Below, piece by piece: positions 1-12,316 of a stretch of 64,000 nucleotides of DNA; position 1 is the first letter of the stretch; each line of letters opens with the position of its first letter. Source of the DNA: Cryptomeria japonica (Eukaryota > Streptophyta > Pinopsida > Cupressales > Cupressaceae); the NCBI RefSeq assembly GCF_030272615.1, contig NC_081413.1:554985136-555049135 (forward strand), given 5' to 3'. The notes under the pieces are model-generated. The model saw only the letters and a program-made list of their open reading frames with translations. It was not told the DNA's origin and searched no databases. A program made the translations under genes and the position numbers.

Positions 1-2793
1 TCACCATGAAGAAATTTTGTTTTCACATCCATCTGCTCAATCTCCCAATCATATGCTCCTGCAAGTAACAAGACAAATCTAATAGATGTCATATTATCTA
101 TAGGAGAGAAGATTTCCCGTAGTCAATACCTTCTTTTTGTGAATACCCCTTTGCAACCAATCTTGCTTTGTACTTATCAATGCTGCCATCTCGACCATAC
201 TTCTTTTTAAAAACCCACTTGCAGCCTACAGGGTTTCTGCCTTTAGGCAATGACACCAAATCCCAACTTCCATTTTTATCCAATGACAACATTTCATCAC
301 TCAAGGCTTCCAACCAGGAATCTGAATCAAGCATTCCAATTGCTTCTTTGACAGTCCTAGGCTCGTCAGTATCTGCAAGTAAAGCATAAGCACAATTAAC
401 ATTCAACATAGAGTGATTGTACTTATTAGGTGTATATCTATTAGGTTTCCGCCTCTCTCAAGTAGATCTTCTCTACTCTGGTGTTGAGGCTTCTTGAGGT
501 TCCATAGGAGGCTCATCATCGTGTTCTTTTCTAGATCTACTTGAACTGCTTGAACTCTCCTCATCTTTAGGTATCTCTGGAGATTATTCTTTGGCTAGAG
601 GAATTTCAACCTCAACTTCTCCTCTCTTATCTATATTATGATCTAGTGACATAGGCTTCAACTCATGAAAAATCACACTTCTGTTGTATACAACCTTACC
701 AGTCACTAGATTCCAAAGTTTGTAACCTTTCACACCAACTCCATAGCCAATGAAGATACATTTCACTGCTTTGTTATCCAACTTAGATCTATTCACATCA
801 GGAACATGAGCATATACCTCTGCACCAAAAACATGAAGGTGCCTTAAAGAAGGTATCTTACTAGACCATGCTTCCATATGTGTTTTGTTAACCAATGCTA
901 AAGTAGGAGAACGATTCAGCAGGCAACACATTGCAGCAACTGCTTCAGCCTAGAATTTTTCTTCCAGCTAGCTTTGCCCAACATGCTTCTTGCTATCTCC
1001 ATTAGAGACTGATTCAACCTTTCTACAACTCCATTTTGTTGTGGAGTGTAAGGTATAGTCTTATGTCTCTTAATTCCATGATCAACACAGTAGTTGTTGA
1101 AATATGCACTACAAAATTCACCACCATTGTGTGTTCTTAAACATTTAATCTTTCTCCCAGTCCGATTTTCAACAAGGTTCTTAAAATTCTTAAACCGACT
1201 GAACACTTCTGATTTACTTTTAAGAAAGTACACAAATGCCCTTCTTGAATAATCATCTACAAAGGATACATAGTATTTAGACTTAGATAGAGAAGGTACA
1301 TCCACTGGACAAAACACATCAGAGTGAACATGATTTAGAATATCATAAGACTTATGAGAACTTGAATAAAACTGAACATGGTTATGTTTTCCATATATGC
1401 AGTGTTTGCAAAAATTGAGCTCAAAACTACAATCATCCAGACCTTCAACCAGGTTCTTATTCTTCAAGGCTTTTAAACCTTTTTCACCTATGTGGCCTAA
1501 CCTATTATGCCAGAGCATTGTTTTCTGAGTAGGAAGTTTAGCTTCCAATGAAGTAGCATTATGCATCATTTAAGTTGTCTTACCTGACTTTTCAGAGGTC
1601 ACATTACAACATATAGGTTTAGCATTTCACTTATATAGAGTACCAAAATGATCACCCTTTGCCAATACAATGGAACCGATAGTCATCTTGCAACCACCAG
1701 AAACAAATGTAGCTTGTACTCCAACATCATTAAGTTTACTTACAGAGAGTAGATTTCTTGCCAGATGCGGTATATGAAGGACTCCATTTATCCCCTTCAC
1801 TCTACCATCTAGGAATTGAATTTTGATTCTTCCTCTCCCTACAATCTCCAATGTAGAATCACTAGCAAGGTATACCTTTCCACCAACATACGGTTCATAC
1901 TATGAGAACCACTCCTTGTGGGAGGTCATGTGGAAAGATGCGCCATAATCTACTAACCAGGTGTCATCTTAGGTAGACACTGTCAGAGCTGCTACAAATG
2001 CATCTTCATCACTTTGAGAAGACTCAGTGTTAGAATGCTTCTTCTTCTTCTTCTTCTTCTCCTCCTCGCAATCCTTTCGAATATGTCCTTTCTGCCCACA
2101 ATTCCAACACTTCACCTTTGACTTCTTGCCTGGAGATTTAAATATCTCTTGAGACTTGGACTTCTTTCCTTTCTTCTTGTTTTTGTCCTTCGATTTGCCT
2201 CGAACAGAGAGTGCACCTTTTGTCATCTCAAAAGACTTCTTTCTCATTTCTTCTAACAAAAGAGTATTAACCATGATATCCATCTTGAACTGGGTTGTAG
2301 TACTACCGATAGCCATCACTAAGTGATCCCAAGAGTCAGGCAATGAACACAACAACAACATGCAATGTTCTTCTTCCTAAATGGACACACCAACAAAAGT
2401 TAACTATGGAAGAACCATGTTGAATGCATTCAAGTGGTCTGCCAATGGTGTTATTGCATCCATCTTTAGAGAGTACAATTTCTTCCTCAAGAAAAGTTTA
2501 TTCACCAAGGATTTGCCTTGATAAATATCTCCCAACTTACTCTAGAGAAGATGTGCAGTCTTCTCCTCATGGATGTTTAACAAAATAGAATCAACAAGAC
2601 ATAGCTTGATTAGACCCCTTGCCTTTCGATCGGCTAAGTCCCAATCTTCTTGCTTCATTCCTGTAGGTTTATGTGTAGTCATAGCAATCCAAAGATCTCG
2701 GTCGACCAATAAGTCTTCCATCTTGAGTTTCCATAGTTCAAAACTAAAACCATTAAATTTATCCATGTCTATGTGCCCTTAGGTGCTCGCCAT
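1..2793 (-). pseudogene. Copia family A, copy A1: gag-pol polyprotein, broken, cut by window start
   Basis: Reads leftwards from the ATG at 2793 (MAST...). Seen in order: gag N-terminus (KFNGFSFELWKLKMEDLL), gag middle, a CCHC knuckle CWNCGQKGHIRKDC near 2070-2115 followed by a poly-Lys run, protease region (DYGASFHMTSHKEW) near 1930, GAG-pre-integrase (MLWHNRLGHIGEKG), integrase core (SFVDDYSRR, TPQQNGVVER), integrase C-terminus and the start of reverse transcriptase (CKWVFKKKYGRDG), ending in RT motif A at the window edge. Frame holds from 2793 to about 960, shifts near 950-975 and again near 105-115. Many stops occur (for example 2542, 1969, 1627, 1570, 584). The protease has DYG where the family has D-S/T-G, and the integrase catalytic Asp of the DNGGEF block reads THNGGEF, so this copy cannot encode active enzymes. 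The motif set is TNT1-94-like; lineage is inferred. Confidence 0.93.
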
Positions 2794-2897
2794 CTTAACC
2801 TGTAAAATAAACTAGTAGACAATCTGCAAGACACCCATTGAAACAAAATTAACACAAAAAACCAACCCTACCCAACAAGGATAACAAACTGGGTGAA

Positions 2898-2909
2898 GCT
2901 CTGATACCA
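2898..2909 (-). other. Primer binding site of A1 (initiator tRNA-Met type)
   Basis: The minus strand reads TGGTATCAGAGC, the standard plant copia primer site complementary to initiator tRNA-Met, two bases inside the LTR end at 2912. It marks the 5' end of A1 and shows the LTR at 2912-4038 is used as its 5' LTR. Confidence 0.9.
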
Positions 2910-2911
2910 CT

Positions 2912-4038
2912 TGTAAGGAAAGCAACTGCGGAAACTCGCTTCCCTAATGTCAATTTGCAGAGGAAAACAAATAGTGTTTACAAATTTTGCAACTTTTATA
3001 GAATATAGCACAATCATGAGCATACACAAATAAACAATAGAGAGAGAGAACACATAGAATTAACATGGGAAAACCCTTTCGGGAGAAAAAACCACCACCA
3101 ACTGATAATGACTTTATTATCAGTATGTCAAAAGATACAATAAAGTCCAATCTGCAGACTTCCTTCACTCTATCATACAAACGTTCTAGATTGAAACATA
3201 CAATCCTTGGGTCAGACTACTTCACAGATCGCTCAGTAGCTATTCTGGTTTGTAACATTACATTTGGGTCACATTCAGCTTCAAATACTAGACCAGTCGA
3301 TCGTTATATCTACCCGAGACGGTTGGGAAGTCAAACTATCTTTGTCGGTCTGCAGTCCTGGAAAACCAATTATCCCACATGCATGAGGGAGTCAGGTCAG
3401 TTCGCATTCATATACACTGACAGTCTCATCCTTAGTGTCTGAGTATTTATTTTTTTGGATCTCGGTTCAATCTCACATTCACAGTTGGTCTTCTCTCCAT
3501 CGGTCATCGGTGTAGCTTTCAACCATTAGAGTCGATCGCCTGATGATACCTAATTGCCAAAGGTGACTCCATTGGGTCATTGGTATAGCGTTCAACTGGT
3601 AGAGCCAATCACTCAATGATACCAGACTCATTGGGTCATCAACATAGCATTCAACAAGTAGAGACGATCACTCGATGATACCCAATAAGCAAAGCACTCC
3701 GAGACAAAATAGAGCAGACTCATCGAGACTTCGACATAGCCTTCATCACGTCAACCCGATTGCTGATATCAACCCGGAGCACCTAAGGTAGGTTCATTAG
3801 GTATCAGCATACCTTCTGATAGGAATGCCTGATAGCTTATGACAACCCAGACCACCTAAGATAGCTCCATTGGGTCATTGGCACAACTTTGATGCAGTCT
3901 TCCTGAAAGGTGAAGTTATCCTATTAGAAAGGAAGACACTGGTCAACAAACAAGAAAGTAACATTCTATTGTTCCATCAGTGTAGGCTACCCCAATCAAC
4001 CCATATATGTTAAGTGAATTAGAGGCACATTTCCAACA
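2912..4038 (-). repeat. Family A LTR, middle copy, shared between A1 and A2
   Basis: The element strand runs TGTTGGAAATG... to ...TTTCCTTACA, with near-matching terminal inverted repeats and TG...CA ends. The left side carries the A1 primer site and gag. The right side carries a purine-rich tract (minus strand AAGTGGGAGTT) and the 3' end of the A2 pol. It is therefore the 5' LTR of A1 and the 3' LTR of A2. It is clearly homologous along its length to 14842-15990 but with many point differences, so it is old. Length 1127 bp. Confidence 0.9.
3503..3682 (-). repeat. Three tandem ~70-bp subrepeats inside the family A LTR
   Basis: A unit of the form GGGTCATCGGTATAG...GATGATACC is repeated three times. 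The second unit here is shorter than in the other LTR copy, lacking the CACCGAAGGTG-like part before the next GACTC. The matching array is at 15426-15630. Confidence 0.75.
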
Positions 4039-4049
4039 AACTCCCACTT
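4039..4049 (-). other. Polypurine tract of A2
   Basis: Minus-strand AAGTGGGAGTT lies directly before the LTR start TGTTGG at 4038. This is the position of the plus-strand primer at the 3' end of a copia internal region. Confidence 0.7.
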
Positions 4050-4086
4050 AACGAGGAATTCATTGTACCGATTACCATTTTAGACG

Positions 4087-6688
4087 TTACCGAGGAACAT
4101 GGGTATGAAGACCCATAGAATTTGAACACCACCTAAACTTGTGCATGCTCATCGGTTTTGTCAAGGCATCTGCAACATTTTCTAGAGTGTCTACCTTGTT
4201 AAGATAAAATTTTCCATCTTCTACCATGTCACGAATGAACTGATACTAAACATCAACATGCTTCGATCAGGCATGGAAAGTAGGATTCTTTGCCAAACAT
4301 ATGGTACTCTGACTGTCACTCCAGATTTCAACTTGCCCTGCATCAAAACCAATATCTGAACTCAAATGCTTGAGCCAGACAACTTTCTTACAAGCATGTG
4401 TAGCTGCCATGTATTTTGCCTATGTAGTGGATAAAGTGACTACAACTTGCCGCTTGCTCATCCAAATAATTGGTCCACCATACATGACAAAACCATATCT
4501 ACTAGTGGATCTCCTACTGTCAATATCCCCTGCCCAATCAGAATCTGTATAACCACAAATGCTGAGAGTTCTCTTTGACTCCTTCAGATTACCATGATAA
4601 CACAATGCAAAGTCTGAAGTACCCTTCAAGTATCTAAACACTCTCTTTACAACATCCCAGTGTAGTTTCCCTAGATTTGATATAAACCTGCTAAGTACTC
4701 CCATTGGTTGGGCAATGTCTGGTCTTGTATAGACCATAGCATACATATGAATGCCTATAGCACTTGCATAAGGTACACATTTTATGTCTTCAATCCCTTT
4801 TAGAGATTTTAGACTGTCAAGCACAGACAACTTAGTTCCCTGCAAGATGGGAACAACCTGTGGTTTACTATCAGACATATGAAACCTATCAAGAACATTG
4901 GTTATATACTTTCTCTGGCTGAGCCAAAGTTTCCTCTTAGATCTATCCCTTTTGATCTCCATTCCTAGAATGTAATTTGCTGGTCCTAAGTACATCAATT
5001 CAAATTTCATAGAAAGCTAAGATTTTAAATCTGAGATCATACCTTTTATGTTTCCTATAAATAACATATCATCTACATACATAGCTATGATAAGAATCCT
5101 ATCACCATCAGTTTTGTAGTATACACAATGATCAACCTTTGATATCACAAATCCCAAGGACAAAAAAAATGTATCATAATTTTGATACCACATTCTGGGA
5201 GACTGTTTTAAACCATATAGAGACTTCTTGAGTTTGCATACTAGATTTTCTTTACCTTTTTCCACAAAGTGCTCAGGCTGGGACATATAAATTTCTTCTT
5301 CAAGATCACCATGAAGAAATGTTGTCTTCACATCCATCTTCTCAATCTCCCAATCATATGCTATTGCAAGTAATAAGAGAAATCTGATAGATGTCAGCTT
5401 AGCTACAGGAGAGAAGATTTCCTCATAGTCAATACCTTCTTTTTGTGAATACCCCTTTGCAACCAGTCTTGCTTTGTACTTGTCAATGTTGCTATTTCGA
5501 CCATACTTCTTTTTAAACACCCACTTGCAGCCTGCAAGATTTCTGCCTTTAAGCAATGGGGCACCAAATCCCAAGTTCTATTTTTATTCAATGATGACAT
5601 TTCATCATTCATGGCTTCCAACCAAGAATCTGAATCAGGCATTTCAATTGCTTCTTTGATAGTTCTAGGCTCATCAATATCTGCAAGTAAAGCATAAGCA
5701 CAATTAACATTCAACATAGAGTGATTGTACTTATTAGGTGTATATCTATTAGGTTTCCTCCTCTCTCGAGTAGATCTTCCCAACTCTAGTGTTGAGGATT
5801 TTTGAGGTTCCACAGAAGGCTCATCATCAAGTTCTTCTCCAAAACTACTTGAACTGCTTGAACTCTCCTCATCTTCAGGTATCTCAGGAGATTCTTCTTT
5901 GGCTAGAGGAATTTCAACCTCAGATTATCCTCTCTTCTCTATATTATGATCTAGTGACATAGGCTTTAGCTCATGAAAATCACACTTCTGTTGTATACAA
6001 CCTTACCAGTCACTGGATTCCAAAGTTTGTATCCTTTCACACCAACTCCATAGCCAATGAAGATACATTTCACCGCTTTGTTATCTAACTTAGATCTATT
6101 CACATCAGGAACATGAGCATATGCCTTTGCACCAAAATCATGAAGGTTCCTTAAAGAAGGTTTCTTACTAGACCATGCTTCCATAGGTGTTTTATCAATT
6201 ATGCTGAAGTATGAGAATGATTCAGTAGGTAACACACTGTAGCAACTGCTTCATCCCAGAATTTTTGTTCTAGCCCAGCTCCACTCAACATGCTTCTTTC
6301 TTTCTCTATTAGAGACTGATTCAACCTTTCTGCAACTCCATTCTATAGTGGAGTGTAAGGTATAGTCTTATGTCTCTTAATTCCATGATCAACATAGTAC
6401 TTGTCAAAATTTGCACTACAAAATTCACCACCATTGTCTATTCTTAAACATTTAATCTTTCTCTTAGTCTAATTTTCAACAAGGTTCTTAAACTCCTTAA
6501 ACCGACTGAACACTTTTGATTTACTTTTAAGAAAGTACACAAATTCCCTTCTTGAATAATTGTCTACAAAGGATACATAGTATTTAGACTTAGATAGAGA
6601 AGGTACATCCACTAGACCAAACACATCAGAGTGAACATAATCCAAAATATCAGAAGAGATCAGAACTGGAATAAAAATGAACACGATT
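4087..6688 (-). pseudogene. Copia family A, copy A2: 3' half of pol (integrase, RT, RNase H), broken
   Basis: Continuation of the A2 polyprotein after the B insertion. Seen: integrase core (SKSKYYVSFVDNYSRR) at 6469-6684, integrase C-terminus (FIGYGVGVKGYKLW) near 6030, reverse transcriptase from 5574 with motif A (EKMDVKTTFLHGDLEEE) and the catalytic box AMYVDDMLFIG near 5075, then RNase H (YTDSDWAGDIDSRRST) near 4520, ending DALTKPM... with a stop at 4087. Frames change between 6684, 6235, 5813 and 5574; an in-frame stop separates the RT at 5017. Integrase keeps the Asp of DNGGEF (near 6435) that A1 has lost. RT box residues are intact but the frame is not. Confidence 0.93.
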
Positions 6689-6693
6689 ATGTT
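6689..6693 (+). repeat. Target-site duplication of element B, left copy (ATGTT)
   Basis: ATGTT directly precedes the B 5' LTR and is repeated at 13368-13372 directly after its 3' LTR. Removing B plus one ATGTT rejoins A2 at a point matching the uninterrupted A1 sequence near 1385. Confidence 0.95.
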
Positions 6694-7152
6694 TGTTGGT
6701 ATTTTGGTATGGTTTTGTCATTGATGTCAACACCTACTAAAACACTAGCACTTTGGAGATCCAGCAACATTCACCGACAAGCAATTAAGTATTGCACAAT
6801 TACTGGTATATAGTTCACCGACATGATATAATGATCACCGGCACTTGGAATTATATGGAAGACACTTTTTAATGTCGAAGACATCATTTTGACATCTTGT
6901 CCTAGAGTTTTGTTCATTGGTATATTCATATTTGCATATTTGCTTTTACTGGCAAATAGGTCTAGGGTTACACTGGCAGGTTTATCTTTTCCAGATCAGC
7001 ATGGCATGCTATGGAGATGATTAATTATTGTTGTAAATGCATTAAGCCAACATGTTCAATCGGTTATTGCATCGGATATTATATTGTTTGTAAAATGTTT
7101 TTATTGTAATATCTTGTAGAGCCGACCTACTAAAATTGGTCTTAGGTTATGG

Positions 7153-7159
7153 TATAAAT
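7153..7159 (+). promoter_or_regulatory. Probable TATA box of element B LTR promoter
   Basis: TATAAAT lies about 460 bp into the 5' LTR, in a plausible U3 position. The equivalent place in the 3' LTR reads TATACAT (12776-12782). Assignment rests on position and match only. Confidence 0.45.
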
Positions 7160-7698
7160 GTAAGATATTATTTGTAAGATAAAATGTGAAATGCAAAAAA
7201 GAATTGTGTGAAGGTATATGCGAGATTAAGCAGAGCTATACATGAAGACATCATTTGAAGGTGAAGCTAGGTTTTTGTGGAAGCATATCAGAATTACACT
7301 AGTACTGAATCCAACATATGAAGATGCTATTTTGTGTAGTACATTCTTATTAGATTTAACCATCCAACTGTAGTCAGTGTGACTCCCATTTTGTGATTGA
7401 GCAGTGAGCTCTAGGTGCTTGGCCTTTCTGCATGTGCAGTCCCCATTTATGTACACTTACTATCTACAGTAGTATCATCTGATTGTGGGTAAGGTTTCCC
7501 ACCGTTGTTTTTCCCCTTATAGGGTTTCCATGTACAAATATTGGTGTTATGTGTTGTGGATGAATTTGTGTTTATGTTTCATGCATTAATCTTTACCGGT
7601 ATAGCAATTAACTGTTTAAACTATCTACCAACATACTTAACTGGTTTACCAGTATTAAACATTAAGTTGGTTAAGTTGTTTTTGGTTTGAATTTAGTT

Positions 7699-7734
7699 GA
7701 CAACTGATTCACCCCCCCCCCCCTCTCAGTTGTC
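7699..7734 (+). promoter_or_regulatory. Poly-C-loop hairpin at the 3' end of the B 5' LTR
   Basis: Arms GACAACTGA (7699-7707) and TCAGTTGTC (7726-7734) are perfect complements around a loop TTCAC(n)CTC. It lies 14 nt before the LTR end and 16 nt before the primer site. The same structure with different arm bases is found in families C and F and in remnant G. Confidence 0.7.
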
Positions 7735-7750
7735 TCTAGGACCTAACAAT

Positions 7751-7762
7751 TGGTATCAGAGC
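7751..7762 (+). other. Primer binding site of element B
   Basis: TGGTATCAGAGC two bases after the LTR end, complementary to initiator tRNA-Met as in most plant copia elements. Confidence 0.93.
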
Positions 7763-7804
7763 TTAGTCCTCTTTTGCAGAAGTTTAACAACCTAAGGAGA
7801 TCCA

Positions 7805-10800
7805 ATGTCTACTAACTATTTCAAGGAGTGTCCTAAACTTGATGGAACCAACTATGGTATATGGAAGATCAGAATGGAGACATATCTAAATTGCATTGGT
7901 AAAGACATTTGGGAAGTTACAAAGAAGGGTTATACTGCTGATGTACCTGGTCAGCCTAGTCCAACTACCTTGACTAAAAATGAGGAAAATGATTGCAAAG
8001 CAAGAGAAGCACTTTTGAGCGCATTATCAGATCAACAAATCATGGGATTATCAGATAGGTATACTGCTAAAGCTATTTGGAATCATTTGGAAACACTGAA
8101 TGAAGGAGATTCCATAGTCAAAATTGCAAAACTTGAAAGCTTTTGGGTCAAGTATGAAAATCTAAAAATGGAAGAAGATGAAAGGATTTCTGCTTTTATG
8201 GAAAGAGTAAATGAAATTGTTTTGGGTATTAAATATTGTGGAGGAACCTTAAGTGAGGATCAAATTGTTTCAAAAGTTTTAAGAGGATTGCCACCGACAT
8301 ATAAAATGAAGGTTACTGCTATAAATGAATTGAGAACAACGCCTAATACATTAGTAACTAAGGATACATTGATTGGAAAACTTTCAGCTTTTGAAATTGA
8401 AGAATTTGGTCCTATTGCTACTATAAAGACAGATTTAGCCTTTAAAGCATCAACATCATCTACTCCATCATTTGACAAATCAAATTGGAAAGCCTTTTAT
8501 GAAAGAGAACTTGAAGAAAGTAGGAAGGAGAATAAAGAACTTGAAGAACTTGAAGCACTATTTGCAAGAAAAATGCCTAAAGGTCAAGTTGGAAGTAAGT
8601 ATGAAGGTAAAGCACCCTTTAAATCTTTTAACTGCAATAAGATTGGTCATATGGCTTCGAGATGCCCCGATAGAAATGCTAAACTAAGAGAAGAAGCTAG
8701 AAGAACATACAAGCCTAATCCTGAATATCACAAATATAGATTTAAGAAGAATAAAGACAAATCTTGTTACATTGCTGATGAAGGTGTGACTGATGATTCT
8801 AATGAGGATCCAACAAACAATGGATGGGTTTTTGTTGCTATAACAGAAGATCAAAAGGCACCTACTGGTCAACCGGCAGAACAAGCCCTAGCAGCTAAAG
8901 TTGAAGGAAAGGATGAATGGATCATTGATTTAGGATGCTCACATCATATGATAGGTGAAAAAGGTAAATTCTTGAACTTTCAAGAATACAATGGAGGTTT
9001 AGTGAGATTTGGAGATGACAAAGCCTATTCAATCAAAGGTAAGGGTACAATATCTCTTGATGGTAAGCATAACACTGACAATGTCTACTATGTTGAAGGA
9101 TTAAAGCATAATCTTTTGAGTGTTGGTCAATTAGTTGAGAAAGGATTTTAGTTACAATTTAAGAATGGAAAATGCAAAATCATGAATAGAACTGGTTTAG
9201 AAATTGCAACCGGTAATCAGACTAGAGGTAATATCTTTCATTTGAATAACAATGAAAAGACATGCATAATTGCACATATAGATGAAAGTTGGTTATGGCA
9301 TAAGAGACTTTGTCATGTAAACTTTGATTTCATGGTAAAGATCAGTACTTCTAAGGCAATTAGAGATCTACCTAAAATTGTCAAACCTCAAAATACAATA
9401 TGTAAGGAATGTCAATTTGGAAAGCACGTTAGAGCTAGTTTCAAAAGTATTCCAGAAAAATCCAATAATGCTCTTGATTTGATTCACACTGATTTATGTG
9501 GTCTAGCTAGAACTAAGAGCTTACAAGGTGATAGATATTTCATGCTAATTATTGATGATTATTCTAGAATGTGTTGGGTTACTTTTCTTAGAGAAAAATC
9601 AGAAGCACTTGGAAAGTTTAAACTGTTCAAAGCAATGTTGAAAATGAATTTGATAAGAAAATCAAATGTTTAAGATCAGATCAAGGAGGTGAATTTAAAT
9701 CTAAAGACTTTAATACATTCTTTGAAGTGAATGGAATCAGAAGACAACTATCAGCACCTCGGACACCACAGTAGAATGGAGTTGTTGAAAGGAAAAATAG
9801 AACTATCTTGGATGCAGCAAGAAGTATGTTATCTAAAGTAAATTTACCACATGTGTATTGGAGAGAAGTAGTTAGCACAACGGTCTATACATTCAACAAA
9901 GTTCACATCAAAGGTGAAACCGGTAAGACCCCTCATGAACTATGGTTTGGTAATACTCCTACTCTTAAGTATTTCAGAATTTTTGGAAGTAAATGTTATA
10001 TCAGAAGAGATGAGTATATTGGGAAATTTGATCCTAGAAATGACGAAGGAATATTTCTTGGTTATTCATCTAAGAGCAAGACATATAGATGTTTTAACAA
10101 GAGATTGTAGAAAATTGTTGAGAGTACAAATGTAAAGATTGATGAACAATTCAGAGGAACTTCAAGGTATATAGACTCTGAACTGGCAACATAAATTGTG
10201 ACAAATGAACCTACACTAAATCCATCAGTATAGAATGAAGATCCAGTTACCTCGGTACCATCTGAGGATTCCACAGTAATTGAAGAACAACAGCAAACTA
10301 AGACACCCCGATATGTAAGATTGAATCATTCTAAAGATCAGATAATTGGAAACAAATTTAAAGGAGGTATGACAAGAGGAAGATTGGCAAATGAAGAGGT
10401 ATGTCTTATTTTTGAAATTGAACCATCATCTATTAATGAGGCATGTGAAGATAAATTTTGCATTAAAGCTATGGAAGAAGAATTAGAACAAATTGAGAAA
10501 AATAACAATTGGACATTAGTTCCCTGGCCTAAAGATAAAAATGTAATTGGAACCAAATGGGTATTCAGAAAAAAACTTAATGAAGATGGTAAGGTTGTCA
10601 GAAATAAAGAAAGACTAGTGTGTAAGGGATATTCTCAGAAAGAAGGAGTTGACTACAATGAAACCTTTGCACCGGTAGCTAGAATTGAGGTAGTCAGATT
10701 ATTCTTGGCTTTTGCAGCTCACAAGAACTACAAAGTTTATCAAATGGATATTAAATGTGCATTTTTGAATGGAGATCTTGAAGAGGAAGTCTATATTGAA

Positions 10801-12057
10801 AAAATTGATGGATTTTCTTTGACAGATGACAATTATAAGGTTTGCAGGTTAAGAAAAACTCTGTATGGACTAAAACAAGCCCCAAGCACTTGGTATGCAA
10901 GATTGGATAAGTATCTTTTAAAGATTGGTTTTACAAAAGGAAATGCAGACATCAATTTATATTACAAAATAACTAATGATGACATCTTGATTATAGAAGT
11001 ATTCATTGATGATATAATCTTTGGAGGAGAAGATGGATTATGTAAAGAATTTTCTATTAAAATGCAACAAGAATTTGAAATGTCTATGATTGGAGAAATA
11101 AAATTCTTTTTAGGATTGCAAATTTCACAGACTGACAAAGGTGTATTCTTGAGTCAATCCAAATACTTAAAAGAGTTACCAAAGAAATTTGGGATGGAGA
11201 ACTCTAAACCGGTAAGCACACCTATGACTACAAATGACAAATTATCTCAAAGGGATGAATCTACACCTGTTAATCCAACTAGATACAAATCTATGGTAGG
11301 AGGTTTACTATATTTGACACAAACCAAACCTGATATTATGAATACAGTATGTGTTGTTTCAAGATTTCAAAGTAATCCTAGAGAAAATCATGAATCAGCA
11401 GTAAAAAGGATTTTCCGGTACTTACAAGGCACTATAAATCTTGGATTATGGTATCCTAGAGATGAAAACTTTGAATTATGTGCATACACAAATGCAAATT
11501 GGGCAGGAGATGTGGATGATAGAAAAAGCACCACCGGCGGAGCATTCTTTCTTGGAAATAGATTAGTTTCTTGGTTGAGTAAGAAATAGAGTTGTACATC
11601 TTTATCAACAACAGATTCAGAATATGTTGCAGCAGCAACTAACTGTACACAGGTACTATGGCTTAAGCAAATGTTGAAAGACATAAAGGTAAAATGCAAG
11701 GAACCTATTACTATATATTGTGATAACACTATAGCAATTGATATATCTAAGAATCCGGTATTACATTCTAAAACAAAACATGTTTCTATCAAACTCAATT
11801 TTCTAAGGGAAAAAGTTGAAGAAAAGGAGATAAAACTGGTTTATGTGAATACTAAAGAACAACTTGCAGATATTTTCACAAAACCTTTGCCTAAGGAGAC
11901 TTTTGAATATCTCAAAGATCAGCTTGGAGTCATACCACCACTGGTAGAGACTTATACAATTGATGATTGTCATCAACCGACAGAATTAAAAGACAAATCT
12001 TTTACTCCGGTCTTTGATGAGGAAGCTACTTCTCAGGGGGAGTATTTGGTATATTGA
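7805..12057 (+). pseudogene. Element B gag-pol polyprotein, disabled
   Basis: Starts ATG 7805 (MSTNYFKECPKLDGTNYGIW), 43 nt after the primer site. Domains: gag with UBN2-type region (residues 1-200), degenerate knuckle SFNCNKIGHMASRC near residue 275 (first Cys lost), protease with DLG instead of D-S/T-G near residue 374, GAG-pre-integrase near 9300, integrase core (HTDLCG, IIDDYSRM, SDQGGEF, PRTPQ-NGVVER), RT (QMDIKCAFLNGDLEEE, FIDDIIFGG) and RNase H (YTNANWAGDVDDRKST, LADIFTKPLPKETFE). One base is missing near 9637, and premature stops lie at 9149, 9772, 10108, 10192, 10231 and 11587. Each is TAG or TAA where alignment with related elements or the local motif suggests Gln, fitting C-to-T change. 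Confidence 0.95.
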
Positions 12058-12304
12058 ATTGATTGGTATTTTGTACATGAACTTGGTATTATTATAACTT
12101 TGGCATTTGATGTAAAAAGGGGAGAGATATCTATGGAAAAACACATTATCTTTTGAGGAGAGATTGGTATTGAAAAACTTTGGATAACACATGTTGCTCC
12201 CAGGGGGAGAGATTGTTGTTTAGGAGAGATTGTTGGTTTTTGGTATTTGGCATTTCTGTTTTGGCACTTTGATGGTTTTTCCATCTTGTGTTGCCATCAA
12301 TTCC

Positions 12305-12316
12305 AAAGGGGGAGAT
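12305..12316 (+). other. Polypurine tract of element B
   Basis: AAAGGGGGAGAT immediately before the 3' LTR start at 12317. Confidence 0.9.

Larger units (their letters stand above)
6694..7748 (+). repeat. Element B 5' LTR
   Basis: Starts TGTTGGTATTTTGG and ends GACCTAACA. 1055 bp against 1051 bp for the 3' copy. Contains a TATA-like box and a 3'-terminal hairpin. Differences from the 3' copy are scattered and many are transitions; the C-run near the 3' end is 12 C here and shorter in the other copy. Confidence 0.95.

Noticed and set aside
168-389. Plus-strand ORF antisense to A1 reverse transcriptase
   Set aside because: Shadow of the minus-strand pol; no independent support.
2041-2060. CTT microsatellite as a separate repeat element (also at 14021-14045)
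   Set aside because: It encodes the poly-Lys run beside the gag knuckle on the minus strand, so it is part of the gag.
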